A stretch of 64,000 nt of DNA from Stenogyne calaminthoides (lineage: Eukaryota > Streptophyta > Magnoliopsida > Lamiales > Lamiaceae), in assembly GCA_037126765.1 (NCBI GenBank), contig JBBCBC010000001.1, forward strand, positions 19,734,622 through 19,798,621. Direction: 5' to 3'. The notes beneath the pieces are model-generated. The model did no database searches, was not told where the DNA came from, and saw nothing but the letters and a program-made list of their open reading frames with translations. Positions 24,287-36,801 of the stretch are shown piece after piece; positions within the stretch are counted from its first letter, which is position 1; every line of letters begins with the position of its first letter. A program made the position numbers and the translations under genes.

Positions 24287-27200
24287 TCAAAGCAGATTGA
24301 CAATGCTCTTGACACTCATTCCTTCCACATGTCTCTCGAATGTACTCTGAGGCAGACCCTTTGTGAATGGATCTGCTAGGTTGTCTTCAGACGTAATCTT
24401 TGCCACCTCTATGTCCCCTCTCTTAACGATCTCTCGTATAAGATGGTATTTTCTTTCTATGTGTTTACTGGCCTTGTGGGCTCTCGGTTCCTTAGAATTT
24501 GCAACTGCTCCGGCATTATCACAGTAAATCGTGATCGTGTTTGGCAAATCCGGAACGACGTCCAAGTCCACCAGGAAGTTCTTGAGCCAAACCGCTTCTT
24601 TCGCTGCTTCACAAGCAGCTACATATTTGGCTTCCATGGTAGAATCGACGATGTATTTCTGCTTAACGCTTCTCCATGTCATGGCTCTTCCCCCCATGCA
24701 AAACACACTACCCGAGGTTGACTTTCTGGAGTCTATGTCTGATTGGAAATCTGAGTCCGTATAACCGATGGGGATTAGACTGTTCGATTGATAAACCAAC
24801 ATTCTATCCCGTGTCCTCTTCAGATACTTCAGAATGTTCTTAACCGCAGTTCAATGCTCTTTTCCAGGGTTACTTTGATATCTTGCAACCATTCCTACGG
24901 CGAAGCAGATATCCGGTCTCGTGCACAGCATCGCGTACATGAGGCTTCCCACAGCCGAAGCATAAGGGATGCTCTTCATGTCATCTATTTCCTTTTGTGT
25001 CTTGGGACACATTTCCTTGGATAGATGGATTCCATGTCTGAAAGGTACGAAGTCTTTCTTGGAATCTTCTATGCTGAATCGCTTCAAAACGGTATCTATG
25101 TATGAAGCTTGCGAAAGCCCGATCATCCTTTCTTGCGATCTCGAGTGATCTTGATCCCTAGGACGTGACCGGCTTCTCCCAAGTCCTTCATATCAAACTA
25201 TTTTGACAGTCATGCCCTTACGTCTGACAACATCTTTACATCGTTCCCGATGAGCAGAATGTCGTCTACGTATAGTACTAAGAATACCAAGGCAGTTCCG
25301 TCACACTTTTTATACACACAACTTTCGAAACTGTTTTGATCAAAACCGTAGGATTTTATAACTTGATCAAAACACTGATTCCAAGCACGGGATGCTTGCT
25401 TCAGCCCGTAAATGTACTTCTTTAGCTTGCAAACCAGATGCTCTTGGCCTTTTTCAATGAAGTCTTCGGGTTGTTGCATATAGATTTCTTCGTCAAGACT
25501 TCTGTTGAGGAAAACTGTCTTGACATCCATTTGCCAGATCTCAAAATCTAGATGCGCAGCAATCGACAAGAGAATTCGAATAGACTTGAGCATGGCTACG
25601 GGCGAAAAGGTTTCCTCATAGTCGGTCCCTTCTTTCTGAGTGTACCCCTTCGCCACTAGCCTTGCTTTAAAGGTTTCAACCTTCCCGTCCGATCCCCTTT
25701 TTCTCTTGTATACCCACTTGCATCCAATGGGTTTTACCCCATTAAGTGGTTCGACTAGCTCCCACACTTTATTGTGATCCATTGAATCCATCTCGGCTTC
25801 CATTGTTGTTTGTCAAGATGTTGCATCCTTGTCTTGGATCGCCTCATTGTAGGACCATGGATCTGATTCTTCTCCCGAGATCAAGTCCGAGGACTCTCCG
25901 ATCCCTAAGAATCGCTCGGGTTGTCTAAAAACCCTCCCACTACGACGAGGTTTTGATTGTGTTGGCGCGACGTATGGTATGTTTTCTTGTACAGTTGGCA
26001 ACGGAGTTGGCCCCTTAAGTTCTTCCAAGGTAATCTCGCTTCTAGGTTTTTTATCGTTCATATAGTCTTCTTCCAAAAATCTAAAGTGCGTACTGATTAC
26101 GACCTTTTGATCTTCGGGACCATAGAACATGCATCCCTTCGTTCCTTCGGGGTATCCTATAAACAAACTTAATTCCGAACCTGCATCCAATTTCCCGGCA
26201 TCCCTATCCAACACGTATGCCGGAAACCCCCAGATCCTCATGTGTCCTAAGATGGGCTTGCGCCCCGTCCACAATTCCCTAGGGGTTTTTGGAACCGATT
26301 TGGATGGTACCAAGTTCAGAATATAAGCCGATGTTTGCAAGGCGTAACCCCAAAATGATTTTGGTAAATCCGCATAACTCATCATTAATCTTACCATTTT
26401 TAGAAGCGTTATGTTTCTTCGTTCTTGCAACCCCATTTTGTTGAGGGGTACCGGGTGCAGTCAACTGGGATGCAATCCCTTCTTCCGACAGGTAGTTCAA
26501 GAATTCATAGCTGAGGTATTCGCCTCCACGATCAGATCGTAGAAACTTGATACTCTTTTCCTTATGATTCTCTGCTTGAGCCTTAAATTCTTTGAATTTA
26601 TCAAAGGTCTCAGATTTATGCTTCATTAGGAAAACGTACCCATAGCGTGAGTATTCAACGATAAACGTAACGAAATACTCGTAGCCACCTCTTGCTTTGA
26701 TTTGCATTGGACCACATACATCAGTGTGAACGATCTCCAACACTTCTTTAGTTCTAAGCCCCTTGGCTCCAAATGCCCTCTTGGTCATTTTACCCTCCAA
26801 ACATGATTCGCAAGTTGGAAACGGTTCAACCAGAAAGACTCCAATGAACCATCTTGCACCAACCTTTGGATCCATTTTGGATTAATATGACCTAATCTTA
26901 GGTGCCAAAGAAGTGTCTCGTTCACATTGGTCGAACGTTTCCTTTTGCTTGAAATAGTAGATGAGTTATAGGATGCATTGTGTGTGTGGTGTGCACCATT
27001 AATAATATAGAGATTGTTCCGTAAAGTTCCTTGACAGATAACCACATCGTTACAAAAGCAGTAACGAACAGAATATCCATCAGCAAATAGTTTTGAAACT
27101 GAAATCAGGTTTTTACGAAAAACAGGAAAATAAAGAACATCTCTTAAAATTAAACTCTTGTCTTCAAAAGACAGGTGCACGTCTCCCACTGCTTCAGCTG

Positions 27201-28206
27201 CCACTCTCGTAGCATCACCTAGCGTGACGAGGATCTCTCTTCCACTAAGTTGTCGGGTCCATTTGAACCCCTGTAACATGAAACAAACATGATCAGTGGA
27301 TCCCGTATCCACTACCCACGAGTGGGTAGCATATGCCGCCAAACAAGTTTCAACAACTAGTGAGAGAGAATTACCTTTCTTTTCATTCCGCTTGGGTTTG
27401 GAACAGGCTGACCTCCAATGTCCTTTTTCACCGCAGTTAAAACACTTCCCCTTAGCCGGTTTCTTCACTCCACCCTCCCTCTTCACCTTTCCTTTGCCCT
27501 TGGCAACACTTGAGTTAGCTTCACTCTTGGTCCTCTTCTTCTTCTTACCTCCCTTTGGCCTAGAAGAGGAAGATGGACCAGCTGTTGCTAGAGCTTGGCT
27601 GCTCTCACCCAATATCCCTTCAGCCGAGACTAAAGCTTGTAGCAGATTAGGCAAGGAAAACTTCTGATTGTTCATTTGGTAGTTGAGCCTGAACTGCTCA
27701 AAGCTTTTGGGCAGGGAATGGAGTATGAAATCGATCTGGGTCTCGATGTCATATTCAGCACCAAGTACCTCAAGTTTGTTAAGGTGAGCCATCATCTGGA
27801 GAACGTGCTCCCTTACGGGCGTTCCCTCCACCATTTTCATTGAGAGCATGTCTCTCATGGTGATCTGGCGAGCCACAAGGTTCTGATGTTGGAACATCGC
27901 TTTAAGATTGACCATGATGTCTGCAGCAGTCTCAACGTTTTGGTGTTGGTGTTGCAACACATCTGACATAGAAGCCAAGATGGTACACTTTGTCATTTCG
28001 TTGGAACGTTCCCAGTCAGCATACTCTTTCTTTTCCGTTTTACTAGACTCATCAGTCGGCTTTTCTGATTTAGGTGTAGTAAGGACCCAGTTATGGTGTT
28101 GTGCAGTGAGGACAATACTAAGTTTTCGATACCAACCAACAAAGTTTTCTCCAGTAAGCAAGTTGTCTTTCAGTATATTGAACAGTGGATTAAAAGGTTG
28201 CGACAT
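24287..28206 (-). pseudogene. Ty1/copia gag-pol polyprotein, inactivated
   Basis: Minus-strand order is that of copia: gag (ATG at 28206), zinc knuckle CFNCGEKGHWRSAC (about 27450-27409), protease with VDTGSTDHVC, integrase with the HLRLGH start, CESC pair and HTDVCGP / SDRGGEY aspartates, reverse transcriptase with LYVDDILL, RNase H with GYTDSDF. One polyprotein frame was original. It is now broken by frameshifts in the integrase near 26830 and again near 26430 (around the third catalytic residue), and in RT/RNase H near 25125. Stops of TGG-to-TGA type lie near 25812, 25215 and 24850, with one further TAG near 25200. Most of these stops are G-to-A on the coding strand, as expected from decay of methylated cytosines. 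Confidence 0.92.
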
Positions 28207-28924
28207 GATGATACTGAAAATAAACATACATTCTTGTGTCAATATCTGGATCAACACAAAGAAAAACACATAATTCGATCACATGTTTCATATTAAAATC
28301 TCAAAAAAATATGAAAATGCATCAGCCAACATCTCAAAACAGTTTTAAATGAGCCTCTTGGGAGGGTCATCATTTAAATCACATTTAAGCAGGTTACAAA
28401 CAAGAACAGTTACAAACCTTTAATTAAAACAATTAATAGTTGGCTCCCACTTGACCAATATAAAATTGACAGGGACTTCGGTGAAGTATATGCATATTCA
28501 TTTTATACCTAAGTAATAATCATGATTAAATACAGAATTACTACTTCGTTTTGATCGAGCCTCTTGGGAGGGTCATCGTCGCCACTAATAATAATTCACA
28601 ATCATCCTTTTGAGAATTTATTCATGTGAAAGCTATCTTTTGGCCGTCCCTTAGGGGAATTTCTCAAAAAGAATTCACAAATAAATAAATCATGGAGGTC
28701 AAAATTAATTTGATTCAAAACCAAATTAATTGTTTAAACATACTTAGTAATTTTGAATTTGAGATTTTTCGTTGGGCAATTCTCATGCAAACACATTTAA
28801 ACAAATTAAATAAAGCACAAGAAAATACAATAGCAATTCAAGCAAAACAGAAAAATAAACATATTGGGCACAAATTATTCAATTGTCATGGTTTGATTTT
28901 TCTTGGCTTAATTTTGAAGAAACG

Positions 28925-29390
28925 TCGTCTTGAATTTCTCCCCTTCGTCGTCTCGAAAAGAACTCCATCTCGAAATGCCACACCGTGGCTCGCGATGGGG
29001 ATGCGCGCGCCATTGGCGGTGACGCGCACGTGTGCCTAAACGCAGCCAGCGTCGCCAACCGCGATTCTCGGTAAATCGGCGAACATCATCATGCCTGCCC
29101 GGCGTGTGTCTTATTTACCACCGCCCTCGCCTACCGCCCGCGAACTCGGCGGTTATCCCCTGCCCTCGTCCGCCCATTGCCAGTAGCGTTCTGAGCGCCG
29201 AGCACCGCCTCTCCGGCGCTTCGCCAGCGGCGCCCGCGCTTTTTTGATTTCCCACGGCGCGACGCCGTGCCCGTCCGCTTTGGCGGCGTCCGGCAGCGTC
29301 GCCGCGTCTTATCTGTTGGCACATTTACGCGATCTGTCGCCCGCGTCACGGTTCAATCCGTTTAACTCCTCGTCTCCGTCTTCGTTCAGG
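28925..29390 (-). other. GC-rich island in the copia 5' leader
   Basis: Between the PBS and gag, where copia leaders are usually AT-rich like their surroundings, lies about 450 bp rich in CG (cgcgcgccattggcggtgac, cggcgacgctgccggac). Frames of about 70 codons rich in Arg, Ala and Gly exist on minus (29324-29115, 29349-29131) but match nothing I recognise. It could be a captured host exon or a GC-rich leader with structure. Confidence 0.6.
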
Positions 29391-29673
29391 TTACAATTTA
29401 TTTTACAAAAATAAATAAACCTAAATCTAGACTAGTTTATTACATTGAACAAATCAAATAGCCTAATCTACTCGTGGATTTTCTCACAAGAAAAACAAAT
29501 TCGAACAAGTCGAATTAAAACCATTCATACTCATGAAATAAATAAACACATTAAATACCATGACAATTGGATACCTGCAAAAAAGATCTAACAATTCTAC
29601 TATCCAATTTCAATAAAATTTAATGGCCAACATAATTTAAATAACAATTTAAATTACAGAGCTTGAAACCGAG

Positions 29674-29685
29674 GCTTTGATACCA
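29674..29685 (-). promoter_or_regulatory. Copia primer-binding site (initiator Met tRNA)
   Basis: On minus, TGGTATCAAAGC lies two to three bases after the LTR end ACA. It matches the plant initiator methionine tRNA 3' end complement (TGGTATCAGAGC) with one mismatch. It fixes the strand of the coding body and the 5' LTR edge. Confidence 0.9.
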
Positions 29686-29687
29686 GT

Positions 29688-30911
29688 TGTTGGGAAATTA
29701 GGGGTGCCCGGAAATATTCGAGTTGAATTTAAATACATATTTAAATTAATCAATTAATTACTAACATGAATTATTCCTAATTCAATTCAACATAATAATT
29801 AATAAGCAAATTATATCATGCGAGCACGTATTTCACGTAAAACCTAAGCATGCGGAATCTAGGAATTACGTAAATACTAACCTTTCGTAGAGACAACCAC
29901 TGAGACGATGGATCTACCCAAAGTGCCTTCTCAAGTATGTCCCACGTCCACGAACGTAATCCGGTGGAAGGATTATCAACGAATGATTTTAATCTTTAAA
30001 AGGAGAAAAGAAAATTTTTGGCTACCACCTTTGTGGATTTCTAATTTTTCCAACACATGGAAATTGCACTTGGGGATGAAAGACTCATCCCCTATTTATA
30101 ATACTAGAGGTGGTCGATTTTTGCCCTAGGAATAAGATGGAAAAATCTTTTTCTTGATCTCCAAGAAATCTTGAATATATCCAATATATTCTTTTCTCCA
30201 TAATTAAATATTCCATAAAAATCCCACTTCCTTATACTATAGTGATTTTTGAAAATCTCAAATAAATAGGGAAGAAAATAAGATCTTTTTTCCTTTCTTG
30301 AACTTATGGGATAAACTTGTATCTCAAGAATACTTATTCCACAAGATCTTTCCAAGAAAATCAAGAAAATATCTTTTCTCTCTCCCATCTCATTTTTTTC
30401 GAAAATTGCAAGGAAAAATTGAGCCAAAATATTTTTCTTCTCCTCTTCATTAATTGGACTTTAGTTTGGGCTACTTGAGGGGCCTTTAGGAGAATTAAGA
30501 TTGGACCTCCAATGGGCTATGAAGCTTTAATATTTAGCCAAAATATTATTCAAGCCCATTAATATTAATTTACTCCACTATAAAATTAATATTGAACTAT
30601 CCATCTTAACCCACATTACGACTTCACAATAATATGGCTCCCGGTTATTATTTCCCGCGTTTAAGATTATCTTAGTCCATCAATTAATTAAGTCACTGAA
30701 CAGACTTTATATTAATTAATATCTTTGTCCTTGGAGTAAAGACAGCTCAACATTATTATCCATACCGGAAATAAATTTCCACTTGCAAGATTTGGTATGA
30801 TAAAGATTATGAGCCCACCAAGGGGATAAATCAAGCAAGCCGTACTTGTACGCGATTCTCCGTATTAAATCTTAGCAATCGCCATGTAACTAATAATATT
30901 GCCCAAGATAC
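29688..30911 (-). repeat. Copia LTR fragment, last 1224 bp, minus orientation
   Basis: Starts tgttgggaaattaggggtgc and runs to gcccaagatac, where it meets the start of the plus LTR. It would be the 5' LTR of the minus unit but lacks its first about 500 bp, which are present instead, on plus, at 21954-22448. Confidence 0.92.
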
Positions 30912-32654
30912 TGTTGGGGTTATAATGAAAAGTATGCTTTTACTTTGTATAACCAAACTGAATTTCTTATTTATTTTACTGAAATAAATTATTTATCACA
31001 TGCTGCATTAAATATGAATGAATGTTATATATATTTATTGCATACCCGTTCGATAAAGTCAGTACGTGTTACATTGTAGTTAATTTGGTGATACCAGATC
31101 ACAGAAGATCAAATTAACAGTTCCTCGTGACTAAGTACAAATTCACAGTCCAGATGGAAATGAACAACCCATCATGAAAGGTTGAGGTGTAAGGCCCAGA
31201 TTGGCTTGTCTTGACCAAGGGATTACGCTAGTGCATCCTGATGTACTGAAAAGGACCTACAGGAGGATAAATTATTCGGCACTGAATATACAAGAATTAG
31301 ACCTCAGTGGTTCGTTATTTCTTAATCTTCGTCCCTTAAATATGATCGTGTGAAATTAATAATTATTGCTTTGACTTATGATGGGAAGAGAATCAATGCG
31401 ATTCGATACCTTGTATCTTGGGCAATATTATTAATTACATGACGATTGCTAAGATTTAATACGGAGAATCGCGTGCAAGTACGGCTTGCTTGATTTGTCC
31501 CCTTGGTGGGCTCAGAATCTTTTTCTTACCAAATCTTGCAAGTGGAAATTTATTTCCGGTATGAATAATAATGTTGAGCTGTCTTTACTCCAAGGACAAA
31601 GATATTAATTAATATAAAGTCTGTTCAGTGACTTAATTAATTGATGGACTAAGATAATCTTAAACGCGGGAAATAATAACCGGGAGCCATATTATTGTGA
31701 AGTCGTAATGTGGGTTAAGATGGATAGTTCAATATTAATTTTATAGTGGAGTAAATTAATATTAATGGGCTTGAATAATATTTTGGCTAAATATTAAAGC
31801 TTCATAGCCCATTGGAGGTCCAATCTTAATTCTCCTAAAGGCCCCTCAAGTAGCCCAAACTAAAGTCCAATTAATGAAGAGGAGAAGAAAAATATTTTGG
31901 CCCAATTTTTCCTTGCAATTTTCGAAAAAAATGAGATGGGAGAGAGAAAAGATATTTTCTTGATTTTCTTGGAAAGATCTTGTGGAATAAGTATTCTTGA
32001 GATACAAGTTTATCCCATAAGTTCAAGAAAGGAAAAAGATCTTATTTTCTTCCCTATTTATTTGAGATTTTCGAAAATCACTATAGTATAAGGAAGTGGG
32101 ATTTTTATGGAATATTTAATTATGGAGAAAAGAATATATTGGATATATTCAAGATTTCTTGGAGATCAAGAAAAAGATTTTTCCATCTTATTCCTAGGGC
32201 AAATTTCGACCACCTCATGTATTATAAATAGGGGATGAGTTTTTCATCCCCAAGTGCAATTCCATGTGTTGGAAAAAATTAAAAATCCACAAAGGTGGTG
32301 GCCAAATATTTTATTTTCTCCTTTAAGATTAAAATCGTTCGTTGATAATCCTCCCACCGGATTACGTTCGTGGACGTGGGACATATTTGAGAAGGTACTT
32401 TGGGTTGATCCATCGTCTCAGCGGTTGTCACTACGAGAGGTTAGTATTTACGTAATTCCTAGATTCCGCATGCTTAGGTTTTATGTGAAATACGTGTACG
32501 CATGATGTTTATTTGTTCATTAATTATTATGTTGAATTGAATTAGGATTAATTGAATTTAATTAGGATTAATTCATGTTAGTAATTAATTGATTAATTTA
32601 AATATGTATTTAAATTCAACTCGAATAGATTCGGGCACCCCTAATTTCCCAACA
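30912..32654 (+). repeat. Copia LTR, complete, plus orientation
   Basis: From tgttggggttataatg to cccctaatttcccaaca, 1743 bp, followed by the target duplication ATACT. It is the only full LTR on plus. Confidence 0.92.
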
Positions 32655-32709
32655 ATACTCTACTAGAGAAGAATCCTGGCTCAACTGTTATACTGAACAT
32701 GGTGAATAC

Positions 32710-34263
32710 TGTTGGAATTTAGAGGCACGTAAACACGTAATACATGCGCAGCGGAAATTAAAGTTCACCAACAACGAACAATTAATTGCATAATTAAATA
32801 CGAGTAAACGTAAACATAATTCTTACAGCAATTTGTACACGGATTCCTCAACCATGGTATCCATGTAACAGTCGTTTACTAACTTGCACAGATCTGCCAG
32901 CGTTGAATCCCCGAGATGAATTTGCTAGGACATTTTCCGACTTAGAGATTTTATGGAAAAAATATGAACTCACGTAATATGAATTCCCAAGAGCTCATAT
33001 ATATAGGAGAGGCCCAACTTAAATCTTAAGCTAACCTTTATTAGGAAAAATCCTTAATAAAATAAATCTCTCAGATTTATTTCTCACATATAAATCTCTA
33101 CGGATTTAAATCCTATATATGAAAAATCTCTACGATGTATTTCCATATATATTAAATCCTACAATAATATTCCAAATATTATTATTGGGAATTCTTATTT
33201 AATTAAATCCAATTTAATTAAATATTAATAATAATTAATTCCAAATTAATCTATTATTAATTATTTCTCCATAAATTAAATATTAAATCTAATTTAACAT
33301 TTAATCAACGAACTATAATTAGTAAACAACCATTACTTGTTGTGTGACCCATAGGCCCTCATATATCGAGCGATTAGTCAAACTAACGGTCTTAATTGAA
33401 CCCTAGACAATAAATCAGACATTCTCAATATATGAGGTACGTTGCGAGGAAATGTGCAACTACCTGTAACTGAAACATGGGCTATTACGATTTCCTCCTT
33501 TCATTCACGAATACTCGATTAAGCCTTGAACATGATGAAGTGTCTATTCAAATAACTTAATCAATTTATCTCTAATCACTAATTGATCACTTATGTCACA
33601 CTTGGCCACAAAGTCCAAGTTGACGTGCATTGACCAATGACTTTGATCCAATTATGATGAGAAGATGAATATTCTCTCTAAATCCACTTTGAGGAATGAA
33701 TCCTTTTCTTGGCTCAACTACCACGCACATGCACTTCGTGATGAACTCAATCCAAGCCATATTTACCCATGGTTAGGGTGCAAGCGTCGGTCATGGTCAA
33801 AGTTCATCATCCCACACATGTCATGCGTATTGACCTCAAGTCAAAGGAGTATCGCATCGTTCCCACTAACCGAGACACCCGTAGACATATATAGTGGAAC
33901 TACGTAAAACGGTTTCTCGGATGAGTATACCAATACCCTCTAAGGTATTTGTGCATCCATCATAAGATACCTAGTATCTCGTAGTAAGTGAGATCTCACT
34001 ACACTCTCTAAGAGTATGATGCAGATCGCACACCAATCTCCATTGCATCATCAATATCTCATTCTTGATGATCCTCGATTGGGGCTTATTTGAGAATCAT
34101 GCTTAGGTCATCTTAGTTCTCACTCACTCAACGACAGCAATGACTCAAGGGAACACAGATAAGAAAAAATGTAAACAATCAAACATAATATTCTAATAAG
34201 TGCAACACCATATATTTAATATTAAATTAATACTGAATATTATCTGAGCATTATGTCCTTACA
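32710..34263 (-). mobile_element. Second solo LTR inside the transposase gene
   Basis: The MURA reading frame runs through ...AACATGGTGAATAC at 32709 and resumes near 34270 (VSRTLTL...). In between lies a non-coding block that starts tgttggaatttagaggcacg and ends ttatgtccttaca, so on minus it runs TG...CA. The aatacatgcgcagcggaaat block near one end is the kind found near the 3' end of copia LTRs. It has no coding region and no clear matching 5-bp duplication (AATAC left, ATGGA right), so exact ends are tentative. Confidence 0.75.
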
Positions 34264-36801
34264 ATGGATTGTCTCTAGGACACTAACACTAACAAATAAA
34301 AATACTGTCAAAAGGTTTAATTTTATCTACATATGTCTGGGTGCACTGAAGATGAGGTTTAAGTTTGGGATGCAGCCATGGATTGGTGTAGATGGTTGTC
34401 ATTTGAAAGGTTCTTGTCCAGGAGTGCTGCTGACTGCAGTGGGTATGGATCCCAACAATGATTCATACCCATTGACCTATGCAGTTGTGGGAAGTGAGAC
34501 AAAGGAGGCATGGGAGTGGTTTCTGAGCCTTTTGAAGGATGACCTGATGCAGGACAGAGATGAGAGGATGACATTTATGTCAGATAAGCAGGAGGGTTTG
34601 TTACTTGCTTTTGAGAAAAGTTTGCCTGAAGTTGAGAACAGGTTTTGTGTTAGACATCTTCATGGAAACATGAAGAGAGCAGGTTTTAGAGGGGATGCTT
34701 TCAAGAAGGCATTGTGGGCTGCTGCCAAGTCTAATACTTTTCCACAATTTGAGGAAGCAATGAGGAACATTGGAGCAATGGATCCCAGATGTTTGGCCTG
34801 GCTTCAGGATAAGCCTCCCTCCCAATGGTCAAGGTCACATTTCACACCTTTTGCAAGGTGTGACACCCTTGTAAATAATATGTGTGAAGTGTTCAACAAG
34901 ATGATCTTGGATTCAAGATCATCCCCTATTTTGACCATGTTGGAGTGGATCAGGGAGTACATGATGAGCAGATTGCAGAAAAATAGGGATATAGCTTAAA
35001 GGAAATGGGAGAGAAGAGCATTGTGAGGAAAGATAAGGAATATTTTGAACAAGAGAATGGATGCTACCAAAAACTGTATAACATCTAAATCTAGTTAGTT
35101 TGAGTATGAAGTTAGGAGCTTTGAGGGAACAAGGTATGCAGTTGATTTGAAGAAATGCCTATGTGATTGTAGAATGTGGGAGCTATTCTGGTATACCATG
35201 CAAGCATGTTATCAGTGTAATATGTTCACAAGGTAGGGATGTGGAGGATTATGTGAACAAATGTTATTCAGTGGAGGTATACTTAGACATCTATCATCAT
35301 TCCATTCCACGAATGAATGGGGAAGAACTGTGGGTGAAAACTGGTTATATCCCTCCATTGCCACCTAACTTTGGAAAAAGAAAGAGGGGTAGCAGAAGAA
35401 GGTTGGGTGCAGATGAGGATGGAAGCAAGAGAAGAGGTGTACAGATAATGGGAAAACAGAACTTGATTGTGAAGTGTAGCTTCTGTAAAGAGGAGGGTCA
35501 CAATAGGGCAAGGTTGCCAATTGTTGAAACTTGGTGAAGAGTTTGTGCAAGATATGAAGACTGAAGAAGCAAGAGAATCAACAATGACACATGATGAAGC
35601 AGTAGAGATGAGCCAACCTGCTGATGCTCCACCAATGACACAAGAAGACTCACATATTGTTGAGGATGTAAGTACAAAGTTAAAAAAAAAAATCTTTCAA
35701 TTGCTTGTTGTAATATACTTATGTTATAAATTTTACCAGGTTCAACAAAAGGTACCAAGTAGACCAACCAAAAGGCAAGGTAGAAGGGATTTGGCTGCAC
35801 AAAAAAATAAACTTCACAAAAATAGCAGGTATTACTTTTGAAATTTTGTAATTTTGAAGTCTCCCCCATTTTTTAAAATGGTTATTTACTAATTACTCTA
35901 ATGTAGTCAAATAAGAGGAAAGTTGAGACTTCTGGTGCTAGTTCAAGTAAGAGTGCACTGGAACCTGTTATTGATCATGTAATGTTGCTGGTTGTAATGA
36001 TAAATGTGTTGTAATGTGGTTTTTGAACTGCTGCAAACTGATAAGATTGGTTATAATGATACAGATCCCCAGACCACCTGGAGTTGTGATAAGGGAGCCT
36101 CCACCTATGCATTTCAACCCACAAAGTTTTATTGGAGGTCAAGTTCAATTTGGTGCATCAAGTTCAACTCCAATTGTCCCAACTGCTGGTATGAATTTCA
36201 ACCCAAACACCTACATTGGGTGCAATGTGAATATTGGTGGTGTCAACACTAATAGAGATGGAATGAGAGTCCTAACACAAGCAGGTAAGAAATTTGTGAC
36301 CTTGTCTTCTTTAACTCAAGCTGCTGCCAATGTTGCTGCTAGTGTTACAAACAAGGGTTAGGGCAAGGGCAAGGGTAGGAAGGTGAAAAAAGGGAAAGAT
36401 TAGACAATGGGTGTTGGTGTTGGTGATGGTTTTGGACAATTTTATTCAAGTGGTTTTAGACAATTTCATGGTGATGGGTGGTGTTGTTTTAAGTGTTTTA
36501 GAATTATGTTGTTCTCTGGTTATATGTTGCTTTAGACAATGGGATTTGTTCTCTGGTTGTATGTTGCTTTAGACATTGCTTTAGACAATGGGATTTGTGA
36601 TTGTTATATGTTGATGTTGTTTATTAATGTGATTTTGATATTTGTGAAGTTGTTTTCATTGCAAACATGTTGTTGTCATTGCAATAGTAGATAATATTGC
36701 CCAAATATAAGTTGGGACTTTTACAAAATGTCCTCCATAGTCAGGGACTTTTAACTCATAGCTAGCTAGATTCAACTCATCCACTTGAAGACAGTAGGTG
36801 C

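Larger units (their letters stand above)
21954..32654. mobile_element. Ty1/copia retrotransposon with an inverted, self-integrated structure
   Basis: Flanked by perfect 5-bp duplications ATACT (21949-21953 and 32655-32659). The order is: partial LTR on plus (21954-22448), complete LTR on minus (22449-24173), coding body on minus (24174-29687), partial LTR on minus (29688-30911), complete LTR on plus (30912-32654). The two partial LTRs add up to one LTR with a 5-bp overlap: the left one ends in GTATC and the right one ends in GATAC, its complement. Each junction abuts an LTR terminus TGTTGG. A normal element has two LTRs in one direction, so this is a rearranged insertion. Confidence 0.93.
20138..36402 (+). 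pseudogene. MURA-type (MuDR) transposase gene of the MULE, interrupted and decayed
   Basis: Encodes the DDE transposase that would cut and rejoin MULE ends. Exon 1 (20138-20228) joins exon 2 (from 20478) in frame through a GT-AG intron. Order: PB1-like N-terminus (about 20480-20680), acidic stretch (to about 21450), MuDR DNA-binding domain (about 21470-21880), then the catalytic domain (about 34330-34960) with GVDGCHLKG, a FCVRHLHGNMK block and NNMCEVFNKM. A SWIM finger (CLCDC...GIPCKHV, about 35150-35215) and a zinc knuckle near 35478 (CSFCKEEGHN, final Cys lost) follow. Further introns are likely at 35668-35739, 35829-35906 and 35979-36064. The copia insertion splits it after codon ACT at 21953, and the frame resumes exactly at 32660. 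Own lesions: frameshifts near 20660 and 21140, stops after 34996, and a frameshift in SWIM near 35180. Confidence 0.9.

Noticed and set aside
27296..27667. Plus-strand 123-residue frame
   Set aside because: Exact antisense of copia gag and its zinc knuckle. The minus strand carries the recognisable protein.
33665..33907. 80-residue plus-strand frame in the second solo LTR
   Set aside because: Sits in the middle of an LTR-like non-coding block between two halves of the transposase, with no family resemblance.
32705..34305. AATAC at 32705 and 34301 as the target duplication of the second solo LTR
   Set aside because: The bases before 34301 do not end in CA, and the transposase reading frame already resumes before that point (VSRTLTL from about 34270).
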